Positions 1 to 5,677 of a stretch of DNA of 5,677 nt are shown piece after piece. The notes under the pieces are model-generated. The model ran no database searches, was not told the DNA's origin, and saw nothing but the letters and a program-made list of their open reading frames with translations. Source of the DNA: Pseudomonadota bacterium (lineage in GTDB: Bacteria; Desulfobacterota; BSN033; WVXP01; G020346125); the NCBI GenBank assembly GCA_030608745.1, contig JAUWDQ010000171.1, positions 1-5,677 of the forward strand, written 5' to 3'. The first letter of the stretch is position 1; every line of letters begins with the position of its first letter. Both the position numbers and the translations under genes were made by a program.

Positions 1-34
1 ACGAGTGAGAAAGCTCGGGGAGGGGGGGATATTT

Positions 35-1051
35 ATGGATGATACAACAAAGTCAAAGAGTTTTTCCCGATTATTAAAATATGGTATCCCTTTGCTCATT
101 GTACTGGCGATTGGCCTCTTTTTTCTCTTCAGGTACGCACCTTGGAAGAACCTTAAGACTGAGGAGATTGAGAGAGAGGCAGTGAAGCGCATTGAAGATC
201 TCAAGGGGGAACTCAGTGAGCCCATTGACCTGGAGAGGGCCGATCACTTTGTCGATGCAAAAACGGTTTTTTCTAAGAAGGACCGGTGGATCATTACGAC
301 GACACCGAAGGCCCTTCTGGAGAATCTGCCCATTGGCGCCAAGTCCGAAATCAAGGTCTTGGTTGAAGAGGAGAAAACAAGTATAACCACCCCCCGGGAG
401 CTCCTTGAGAACCGAACCATTCACCCGGACACTCCTATTCGGATTCTTAAAGAAGGCGGAGTCGTTACGGAGACCACGCCCAGGAAGCTTATGGCCGATC
501 CATCTATCACTCCAGACACGCCCATAAAGATTATCGAGAAGGTGGAGAAGGTTATCGTCACTACACCAGAGGAACTCCAGAAGATGGCCCTAGGCCCAGA
601 CACTCCCATCAGGGTCATCGTGGAGAAGCCAGGGGAAACCTTGACACTCTCCCAACTTTTGCCAGAGGAAAGGGACCTTGGGAAAGACACCTTTTATGTC
701 CACGCTGTAACCAGGGAGGATGTTCAGGGCATCTGGGGTATCCTTCAGCATGGCCTTATGGATCAGTTCCTAAAAGGGGTCCCGATGGCCACCGAAGAAG
801 GGTTTCCGGAAAAGAAGGTTCTAGCCTTGAAGATACCAGGAGATGCAGATGAACCTCATGAAAGCGGGTACAGTTCCTTTTTAGGAAGAGTCCTGGTCAG
901 AAAAACAAAGGAGTCCTATGTGTATAACTATTCCAAGGGCCGCATGGGCAAGAACCCGGACCGCATTTCACCGGGTCAGGAGCTTGTGATTAGTCGCTTT
1001 TCCAAAAAGGAGCTTGTGGAGATTTACAAGCACTTTAGCCAGAACCATTAA
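35..1051 (+). CDS. Membrane-anchored periplasmic protein with ~29-residue tandem repeats and LysM-like C-terminus
   Basis: I do not recognise this as a named family. The ATG at 35 is preferred because a G-rich Shine-Dalgarno (GGGGAGGGGG, around 17-28) sits a few bases upstream; the in-frame GTG at 5 would add ten residues and lacks visible ribosome-binding context. The 338-residue product starts with a short basic segment (K6, K8, R12, K15), followed by one hydrophobic helix at about 16-32 and then Arg/Lys, consistent with an uncleaved signal anchor and a periplasmic C-terminus. Residues 39-65 are charged and probably helical. Residues 85-229 are tandem repeats with a TTPxxLL...PDTPI core. 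Residues 222-320 begin like LysM (HAVTREDVQGIWGI) and end like LysM (NPDRISPGQELVI) with an extra insertion between them. It is the first visible gene of a likely operon with the TPR and VWA genes, 25 bases before the TPR start. Coding status is secure; the function is unknown. Confidence 0.9.
   Translation: MDDTTKSKSFSRLLKYGIPLLIVLAIGLFFLFRYAPWKNLKTEEIEREAVKRIEDLKGELSEPIDLERADHFVDAKTVFSKKDRWIITTTPKALLENLPIGAKSEIKVLVEEEKTSITTPRELLENRTIHPDTPIRILKEGGVVTETTPRKLMADPSITPDTPIKIIEKVEKVIVTTPEELQKMALGPDTPIRVIVEKPGETLTLSQLLPEERDLGKDTFYVHAVTREDVQGIWGILQHGLMDQFLKGVPMATEEGFPEKKVLALKIPGDADEPHESGYSSFLGRVLVRKTKESYVYNYSKGRMGKNPDRISPGQELVISRFSKKELVEIYKHFSQNH
287..721 (+). repeat. Four to five tandem copies of a ~29-residue protein repeat inside gene 1
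   Basis: Protein residues 85-229 divide into units of 28-30 residues: 85-114, 115-143, 144-172, 173-200, and a weak fifth at 201-229. Each unit starts with a short beta-like stretch ending in TTP, then a helix-like (K/E)(E/A)LL segment, a variable loop, PDTPI in units 2-4 (AKSEI in unit 1), and a hydrophobic strand such as IRIL, IKII or IRVI. The pattern suggests a strand-helix-strand mini-repeat. I do not recognise it as TPR, PASTA, HEAT or any other common repeat. Codons differ between units, so the copies are old rather than a recent DNA duplication. Confidence 0.8.
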
Positions 1052-1076
1052 ATTCCCCTTATTATGGTTAGGAGAG

Positions 1077-3020
1077 ATGCGTGCACGAATAAAGAATTTC
1101 ATCCCTGTTTTTCCACTTCTGACGATTATCGTTCTTTGGCCGTCCTGCCCTTCGTATGGAGAGGAGAGGACCAGCTTCTACGTGAACCTGGGTCTGAGCA
1201 ATTATGAAATGGGCCATTATGACAAGGCTGTGGAAAGATTCCAGAAGGCCCTGAAACTGGATCCCAACTATCCTAGGGTTCACGGCTTCCTCGGGTCGGC
1301 CCTCCTCCAAAGTGGTAAGATCGATCAAGCTATTGAAGCCTACGAGAAGCAAATAGCCCGGACACCAAATGTCGCTCAATTCCATTTCAATCTTGGGCTC
1401 GCTTACCAGCGCAAAGGGCTTCGGAGGAAGGCGATAACGCGGTTCGAGAGAGCAGTGGAGTTGGACGAACGGCTTGTCGAGGCCCATCGAGCCTTGGGGT
1501 TTGCCTACCTGGAAGGGGGACACCTCTCTGATGCCATTTCTGCCTTCAAGCACGCCATTTCCCTTGATCCCTCATCCTGGGAGGATTATTACAACCTCGG
1601 TGTGGCCTTTTATGGTCAGAAGAAATTTGAGGACGCGGCCACTTCATATCAGCAGGCCATCCGGCTCAATCCAGAAGGGGCTGACATCCATGTGGCCCTT
1701 GGAAGGACCTATGCCAGGCTTGGAAAGGGTGATCTTGCTTTGAGACATTATAAGAATGCCCTGGGCGCCAGGCCCCTGGACCCACAGATTCACTATGAAC
1801 TCGGCCTCCTGCACCGTCTCCGAGGAGATAATAAAATGGCCATGGCCGAGTTCGAAATTGCCCTCGCCCATGATCCGAGCCATTTCGATGCCCAGACAAA
1901 ACTCGCTGATCTCCTGGTCGAGATCGGATCCTTAGAGGCCGCCATTGAGGCTTACAACAGAGTCCTCCAAACGCGCCCCAATACCGTCGATGCACGGTTA
2001 GGTATGGGTATTGCCCTGAGAGAAAAGGGGATCTACAGTGATGCTCTCAATCACCTCGTTGCGGCGAAATCCCTCAATCCTGACCGGGGGAACATCCGAT
2101 TTCATCTGGCCCTTTGCTACGATCTCCAAGGCCAGTATGACAGAGCTGTTGCCGAGTATGAAGCGGCCACAAGGATCAACCCCGCCGATGCAGAAGCCTA
2201 CTTCAATCTGGGAGTGATCTATTATGCCCGCGGCGAGAAAACAAGGGCTGAGACCTACTATCAAAAGGCGGTCGAGACGAAGCCTGATTTTGCTGAAGCT
2301 TACAACAATCTTGGGATCCTTTACACCGAAAATGGCTTGACTGACAAAGCCCTCCAGTCCTACAAGAAGGCAGTGGCCGTGAAACCCGATTTTGTTGAGG
2401 CCATTAACAACATGGGGGTCATCTATCGGAAAATGGGGTCCTATGACAAGGCCCTTGAGCTTTTTGAAAGGGTCGTTCAAGCAGACCAGGGTTTTTCCAA
2501 AGGATATTACAACCTCGGTACCGTTTTGGAGACATTGAAGGAAGATGCCAAGGCCACTGAGGCCTACCGTAAGGCGGTCGAAATCGATCCGAACCAGGGC
2601 GATGCCTATTACGGCCTTGGTGCTGTTTTGCAAAGACAGGGTGATGTCGAAGAGGCCATGGATGCCTATCGGAAAGCCCTGGGAATCAACCCCCGTGATA
2701 TCCAGGCGCGATTCAAGCTGGCCGAAGTTTTGGCATCTCAGGATCGATACGACGAATCCATCGAGGAGTACAAGGCCATTCTGAAAAGAGACCTCAAAAA
2801 CGTGGAGAGCCTGAATAATCTGGGGGTTATCTATTATAGAAAAAAATCCTATGAGGAGGCACTTCGGTACCTTCTGAGGGCAGTAGAGGTTGATCCCAAC
2901 CTCGATTATATTCATAATAACCTCGGCATGGTCTATGCCGAGATGGGGCTGCATGAAAAAGCCAGAGATGAGTACGAAAAGGCTATCGCAGTCTCAGAGA
3001 GGAGATCATCGAGTCCATAG
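1077..3020 (+). CDS. Exported protein made of 18 tandem TPR repeats
   Basis: The chosen ATG at 1077 follows TAGGAGAG, a Shine-Dalgarno that is unusually close (about 2 bases after GGAG). It gives a 647-residue protein and leaves 25 bases after the previous stop; an in-frame TTG at 1014 would overlap gene 1 and is less likely. Residues 1-30 look like a Sec signal peptide: R2, R4 and K6, then a hydrophobic core at about 8-21, with possible cleavage near SYG (about residue 28). From residue 34 to 645 the protein is eighteen exact 34-residue TPR units with no gap, insertion or other domain, followed by only two more residues. TPR hallmarks (LG, Y/A, A, F/Y, A, P at canonical positions 7-8, 11, 20, 24, 27, 32) recur throughout. 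TPR arrays bind partner proteins, so this is probably a periplasmic or surface scaffold for its operon neighbours. No catalytic domain such as a glycosyltransferase or peptidase is present. A Cys at residue 24 lies in a poor lipobox context, so I do not call it a lipoprotein. Confidence 0.95.
   Translation: MRARIKNFIPVFPLLTIIVLWPSCPSYGEERTSFYVNLGLSNYEMGHYDKAVERFQKALKLDPNYPRVHGFLGSALLQSGKIDQAIEAYEKQIARTPNVAQFHFNLGLAYQRKGLRRKAITRFERAVELDERLVEAHRALGFAYLEGGHLSDAISAFKHAISLDPSSWEDYYNLGVAFYGQKKFEDAATSYQQAIRLNPEGADIHVALGRTYARLGKGDLALRHYKNALGARPLDPQIHYELGLLHRLRGDNKMAMAEFEIALAHDPSHFDAQTKLADLLVEIGSLEAAIEAYNRVLQTRPNTVDARLGMGIALREKGIYSDALNHLVAAKSLNPDRGNIRFHLALCYDLQGQYDRAVAEYEAATRINPADAEAYFNLGVIYYARGEKTRAETYYQKAVETKPDFAEAYNNLGILYTENGLTDKALQSYKKAVAVKPDFVEAINNMGVIYRKMGSYDKALELFERVVQADQGFSKGYYNLGTVLETLKEDAKATEAYRKAVEIDPNQGDAYYGLGAVLQRQGDVEEAMDAYRKALGINPRDIQARFKLAEVLASQDRYDESIEEYKAILKRDLKNVESLNNLGVIYYRKKSYEEALRYLLRAVEVDPNLDYIHNNLGMVYAEMGLHEKARDEYEKAIAVSERRSSSP
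1176..3011 (+). repeat. 18 in-phase TPR units (102 bases each)
   Basis: The 612 residues split exactly into 18 units of 34. The residue four places into each unit (canonical helix A position 6) is Asn in units 1, 3, 5, 11, 12, 13, 14, 17 and 18, giving the xNLG / NNLG / NNMG signatures seen in O-GlcNAc-transferase-like TPRs. Units 11 and 12 are the most alike (shared KPDF and NNLG / NNMG junctions) and may be the youngest duplication. At the DNA level the units are well diverged, so the array is not a recent expansion. Confidence 0.92.
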
Positions 3021-3038
3021 AGTCAACCTGGTGGGTCC

Positions 3039-4418
3039 GTGAATAAAAAGAATCTCATTCCATGCCTTTTATTCTCTTTTCTCATCCATCTGGGGATTCT
3101 GACTGGAATCGATGTGTTCCTGCCCCCTACCCCAGGCATGCCGGAGCCGCCTATTCTTATTCCAGTTCATTTGGTCCTCATTGAGGAGGAAGAGGAGGCA
3201 TCTTCGAGTAGTCCTACTTTTAAGGAAACTGAGTTTTTAAAAGACGCTCTGGTTGCAAAGGCTCAGACAGCCAGGGGCACTCCAAGTGCCACCCCTATGG
3301 AAGATTTTCCGGGTCCCATCCCCAAGGAAGGAACCTTTAAGCCTAGCTTGAATGTGGAACAAATCCCCACCCCTGGTACCCTTCCCATGGGACAGGAGGG
3401 AAAAGCGGTTGAGAGCAGACGGGTTGTCTCCCGTTCGCTGAGTCCTCCGTTTCAGCTTCCTGAGATACCCCATTCCCCATCGGAACAATCTCCCCTCCTC
3501 GAAGCGGAGGAACCGAGAACCTTGACTCAGGCCGAAAAAGGCGGGATCCCAACCTATTCTATGACACTGGAAAAGATCACCACCCCTCTGGGGAGAAACC
3601 GCCCACACCCCGAGTTTGTTCCCGACCTCCTTCCCATTCCCACTGTGAAATCTCCTGTCCTTCCGGAAGAAAGGGAAATGGTTCTGGCAGGGCAGGAGGA
3701 AAGTCTTCAGTCGCATATTGGTAGCTCAACGGCATTAAGACCATTAAGAGTGGTGAAAGAGGTCGAGAAGAAAATCGAAGACAACCGCTTGGATAACCTT
3801 TCCCCCGGGAAGACGCCCCCATTGGAACCTCTCATGACGGATTCTCAGAAAAGGGGTCCTCTTGTGGGAATAGAACAAGGCTTTTCTTTGGCGCTTGTTC
3901 TGGATACCAGCGGATCGGTCAAGGGTCCACCGCTGGATGGCATCAAAAAATCGGCCATGGAATTTGTGAGTCTTCTGGGAGCACTGGATCGGTGTGCGGT
4001 CATAACATTCAATGACGAGGCAACCCTGGTCGTTCCCATCACATCAAATAAAAAATGGCTGAGGCGAAAGATCGCCAGGCTCCAGCCGGAAGGCAGAAAC
4101 ACCGTACTATTCGATGCCCTTGATCAGGCCTTTCTCCTTCTGAAAGAGGAAAAAGACAAAAAGAGATTTGTTGTTCTTTTTTCGGATGGGAAAGACGAAG
4201 GGAGTCGGTCGACTCCCAATAAGGTAATCAAGAGAGCCCGAAAGTTTCAAATATCTGTCTTTTGTTTGGGGTATTCACGGATTGAGAGGAGATACCTTAG
4301 AACCCTGGAGAGGATATCCCAGGGGACAGGAGGCATATTTGCTGAGGCTCCCCATTTTGGGGAAATCGTGGAGCTATTCAGGGCAGTCAGAAAGTCGAAG
4401 AGCAAGAAAGAATCATGA
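3039..4418 (+). CDS. TonB-like anchor plus proline-rich linker plus C-terminal VWA domain
   Basis: The start is GTG at 3039: an in-frame stop lies just upstream (3018-3020, the stop of the TPR gene), a weak GGTGGG precedes it, and a later start would remove the membrane anchor. The product has 459 residues. Residues 1-5 are basic and residues 6-28 form one hydrophobic helix with S13-x-x-x-H17, the spacing of the Ser/His pair that TonB and TolA use to couple to ExbB-ExbD or TolQ-TolR. Residues 29-48 are proline-rich and end in a hydrophobic strand followed by EEEEE, as in many TonB-like proteins. Residues 49-275 are a low-complexity Pro/Ser/Glu linker. Residues 282-450 are a VWA domain with MIDAS residues D289-x-S291-x-S293, T355 and D383 (SDGKDEGS), and a late TGG typical of the VWFA-related group. 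The usual TonB C-terminal domain is absent. It sits 18 bases after the TPR gene. Domain calls are firm; energy coupling is inference. Confidence 0.93.
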   Translation: MNKKNLIPCLLFSFLIHLGILTGIDVFLPPTPGMPEPPILIPVHLVLIEEEEEASSSSPTFKETEFLKDALVAKAQTARGTPSATPMEDFPGPIPKEGTFKPSLNVEQIPTPGTLPMGQEGKAVESRRVVSRSLSPPFQLPEIPHSPSEQSPLLEAEEPRTLTQAEKGGIPTYSMTLEKITTPLGRNRPHPEFVPDLLPIPTVKSPVLPEEREMVLAGQEESLQSHIGSSTALRPLRVVKEVEKKIEDNRLDNLSPGKTPPLEPLMTDSQKRGPLVGIEQGFSLALVLDTSGSVKGPPLDGIKKSAMEFVSLLGALDRCAVITFNDEATLVVPITSNKKWLRRKIARLQPEGRNTVLFDALDQAFLLLKEEKDKKRFVVLFSDGKDEGSRSTPNKVIKRARKFQISVFCLGYSRIERRYLRTLERISQGTGGIFAEAPHFGEIVELFRAVRKSKSKKES

Positions 4419-4434
4419 CCCGTCCAACGGGCCA
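4416..4434. terminator. Small hairpin at the convergent gene junction
   Basis: CCCGT at 4419-4423 and ACGGG at 4427-4431 pair around a three-base loop, and TG/CA outside a single mismatch extend the stem. It lies on the stop codon of the VWA gene and 36 bases past the end of the opposite-strand gene. There is no proper T-tract on the + side; on the - side the following bases are only moderately T-rich. It could be a weak bidirectional terminator or chance. Nothing else is visible in the 51-base gap. Confidence 0.3.
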
Positions 4435-4469
4435 AGAATCAGCAGATAAGGCAAAACTGATCTGAGTCT

Positions 4470-5249
4470 TTAAACGTTCTTCATTGTACTTGATAGGGCT
4501 TTCCATACAGACCTAAGAACAACGAGATCATTGCCCATTTCTATAATTCTACACCCCAAATCGATGTATTTTCTTGCCTCCTCCTCCCACGGTTGGCCAA
4601 TACCGATTGCAACGGGCTTACCATATTTGTTGGCCACTTCTATCGTCTTCTTGATGGCATCTTGAACTTTCGGGTGGTTCTTCTGAGGTCCTCGGAGGCC
4701 TATAGACATCGAATAGTCGGCCGGGCCAAAAAGAACAAAATCGAGTCCCTCCATCGACAAGATCTCATCAAGCTTGGTAATAACTTCCTCATTTTCAACC
4801 ATGATACCAACTAAGGTTTCATTTTCGCTCCAATTCACCCAATCCTCACCGCCCCTTGCTCCCCACTGGCCCGAAAAACAGAAGCTTGAATACCCCCGAG
4901 TTCCCTTGGGGGGATATTTCGCAGCCTTTATGAGGTCTTCGACTTCTTTCTTTGTCGAGACGTCCGGTACCAAAATTCCTCCCGCGCCGGTTCCTAAGGC
5001 CTTATTGATTAAGTAATGATCGCCTTTATCGATCCGCAAAATCGGCGTGATTTCGGCTATGGTTGCCGCCCGAATAATATGTTCCATCGACTCGTCTCGC
5101 CTCCATGAGTACTCGTTATCGATTCGGACGAAATCTAATCCACTATAACCGGCAACCTCAACAATAGTGGGGCTGTACGAGAAAACGGCAGTTCCCAAAG
5201 CCACCTCGCCCTTCTCCAGAACTTGCTTTAGTTTATTAACCATCTGCAT
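4470..5249 (-). CDS. HpcH/HpaI-family aldolase-like protein (259 residues)
   Basis: Length and motifs match the HpcH/HpaI aldolase / citrate-lyase-beta-like TIM barrel: GLDFVRIDNEY (38-47), ILRID (70-74), GTGAGGILVPDVST (86-99), YPPKGTRGYS (112-121), MVENEE (150-155) and FGPADYSMSIG (174-184). By recall of E. coli HpcH, the substrate-binding Arg70 corresponds to R72 and the metal ligands Glu149 and Asp175 to E152 and D178, all present. The catalytic His45 corresponds to Y47 and its partner Asp84 to G86, so the His-Asp dyad is missing. Family members cleave 4-hydroxy-2-oxo acids to pyruvate plus an aldehyde in the cytoplasm; here the substrate is unknown and the reaction may be altered. The start is supported by AAGGAGGT seven bases upstream; a second ATG two codons later is less likely. 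The gene is convergent with the VWA gene and so not in its operon. Family assignment is strong; the specific enzyme is not. Confidence 0.92.
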   Translation of the reverse strand: MQMVNKLKQVLEKGEVALGTAVFSYSPTIVEVAGYSGLDFVRIDNEYSWRRDESMEHIIRAATIAEITPILRIDKGDHYLINKALGTGAGGILVPDVSTKKEVEDLIKAAKYPPKGTRGYSSFCFSGQWGARGGEDWVNWSENETLVGIMVENEEVITKLDEILSMEGLDFVLFGPADYSMSIGLRGPQKNHPKVQDAIKKTIEVANKYGKPVAIGIGQPWEEEARKYIDLGCRIIEMGNDLVVLRSVWKALSSTMKNV

Positions 5250-5255
5250 TGTATG

Positions 5256-5263
5256 ACCTCCTT
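5256..5263 (-). promoter_or_regulatory. Strong Shine-Dalgarno of the aldolase-like gene
   Basis: On the - strand this reads AAGGAGGT, a near-perfect match to the anti-Shine-Dalgarno. It ends about six to seven bases before the ATG at 5249, so it fixes that start and predicts efficient translation. Confidence 0.85.
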
Positions 5264-5328
5264 CTTATTGAATTTCACCTTGTTCCAATTTAGCCAAGGC
5301 AGATAAAAACAAAATGCAACTGAATAAC

Positions 5329-5381
5329 GTAATCATTTCAAAAGTTGAGCCTTACTAAACAAAGATTACAGTACTTGAGCC
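5329..5381. repeat. Short direct and inverted repeats in the AT-rich leader
   Basis: TTGAGCC occurs at 5345-5351 and again at 5375-5381, 30 bases apart, close to three helical turns. GTAATC at 5329-5334 is mirrored by GATTAC at 5364-5369, which overlaps the candidate -10 element. These could be operator half-sites upstream of the aldolase-like gene, but the arms are only 6-7 bases and chance is a real alternative. Confidence 0.2.
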
Positions 5382-5394
5382 GTTTATTTGACCA
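5365..5394 (-). promoter_or_regulatory. Candidate sigma70-type promoter for the aldolase-like gene
   Basis: On the - strand, TGGTCA (5389-5394) and TGTAAT (5365-5370) are separated by 18 bases, matching the -35 and -10 consensus at four and five of six positions. It would give a leader of roughly 110 bases. The surrounding stretch 5281-5400 is clearly AT-rich (39 G/C in 120 bases by hand count). The -35 overlaps the end of the upstream broken gene. Weak matches of this kind occur by chance in AT-rich DNA. Confidence 0.25.
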
Positions 5395-5677
5395 AAAAAC
5401 AGTCCCTTGAACTGAAGCCCAAACTTACAGTCTCCCCTTCTTTGGGAAGGATACCAACATCATTTTTGGTTATATCATGCATCTTCCTTTGTCAAGAGAG
5501 GAAATCTTCCAAATTTTCCTGCTTGCTTGGCTCCAAGAATAACAATATCCCCCAAATTATGTTCCTTAAGGCAATTTATCCCTGATTTTCTCATGTATGC
5601 TACGCTGCCGTTAATTTTCGGGGTGTAGGACCACCATGGCACCCTTCCAAGGCTACTTAGGAGGTGTTCGTTTCTCA
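5384..5677 (-). pseudogene. Possible broken C-terminal end (TOBE domain) of an ABC-transporter ATPase, cut by the window edge
   Basis: No single frame runs through this stretch, yet pieces on the - strand resemble the end of a sugar/spermidine-type ABC ATPase in the right order. At 5614-5640 one frame reads GAMVVLHPEN, like the conserved RPE motif with His (CAC) for Arg (CGC is one transition away), then stops. A second frame is open from the window edge to a stop at 5475-5477 (66 codons) and contains NGSVAYM and NLGDIVILG, like the TOBE beta strands. A third frame, open from 5482 to the stop at 5384-5386, ends GILPKEGETVSLGF and then DCFLV, the typical TOBE terminus. The distance from HPE to the end, about 79 residues, fits an intact TOBE domain. 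Two frameshifts are needed. Alternatives are a genuine small or partial gene in the 66-codon frame, a sequencing error, or chance resemblance. I am fairly sure of the last segment and less sure of the rest. Confidence 0.4.

Noticed and set aside
5..34. In-frame GTG at 5 as the start of gene 1
   Set aside because: The ATG at 35 has a strong G-rich Shine-Dalgarno at good spacing and gives a normal basic N-terminus before the membrane helix; the GTG has almost no upstream sequence in the window.
1..42. C-terminal end of an upstream gene
   Set aside because: Stops exist in the other two frames (TGA at 6-8 and 40-42), so an upstream gene could end here, but too few bases are visible to support any call.
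1014..1076. TTG start for the TPR gene overlapping gene 1
   Set aside because: The extension would place 21 extra residues before a normal signal peptide and overlap the previous gene by 38 bases; ATG at 1077 has AGGAG just upstream and fits the operon spacing.
1077..1178. Lipoprotein signal in the TPR protein (Cys at residue 24)
   Set aside because: The residues before Cys are L-W-P-S, a poor lipobox; an ordinary signal peptide cleaved a little later is more likely.
1998..2954. Long open frame on the - strand opposite the TPR gene (318 codons)
   Set aside because: It mirrors the periodic codon pattern of the TPR array, has no recognisable protein character, and the + strand gene is beyond doubt.
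1176..3011. CRISPR or DNA-level tandem array because of the 102-base period
   Set aside because: The period is that of the 34-residue TPR codons; the DNA copies are diverged and there are no identical repeats with unique spacers.
5388..5585. Small + strand open frame of 65 codons
   Set aside because: No Shine-Dalgarno, low-complexity and Ser/Lys-rich product, and it lies antisense to the candidate TOBE pieces.

Overview
The window looks like a piece of a Gram-negative (diderm) bacterial chromosome. The main reason is a TonB/TolA-type inner-membrane anchor, which normally works across a periplasm, together with envelope-style TPR and von Willebrand A (VWA) proteins. GC is moderate: hand counts of short samples give about 53% in the TPR gene and about a third in the intergenic stretch at 5281-5400. 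The overall style would fit Desulfobacterota (former Deltaproteobacteria) or a related phylum, but no marker gene here proves that.

Positions 1-4418 (+ strand) hold three tightly packed genes, most likely one operon whose beginning may lie left of the window. Gene 1 (35-1051) encodes a single-pass membrane protein whose periplasmic part has four to five copies of an unrecognised repeat of about 29 residues and a divergent, possibly split LysM-like C-terminus. Gene 2 (1077-3020) encodes an exported protein that is almost nothing but 18 uninterrupted 34-residue TPR units. Gene 3 (3039-4418) encodes the most unusual protein. It has a TonB-like N-terminal anchor with an S-x-x-x-H motif, then a long proline-rich linker, and then a VWA domain with an intact MIDAS where TonB would carry its C-terminal domain. 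Spacers are 25 and 18 bases. My inference is an envelope assembly in which the TPR rod is a scaffold, the repeat protein is a membrane/periplasm partner, and the VWA protein is a metal-dependent adhesive module possibly coupled to an ExbB/ExbD-type motor encoded elsewhere.

Positions 4419-4469 are a short convergent junction with a small hairpin at the end of gene 3.

Positions 4470-5249 (- strand) encode a complete HpcH/HpaI-family (class II pyruvate aldolase fold) protein with a very good Shine-Dalgarno. It keeps the metal-binding Glu and Asp and the substrate Arg, but the positions of the catalytic His-Asp dyad are Tyr and Gly, so its chemistry may differ from a standard aldolase.

Positions 5250-5677 are AT-rich at first, with a weak promoter candidate for the aldolase-like gene. 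Beyond that lies what I read as the broken C-terminal end of an ABC-transporter ATPase (TOBE domain) on the - strand, scattered over more than one frame and running off the right edge. The right part therefore seems to belong to a separate metabolic/transport locus that converges on the envelope operon.
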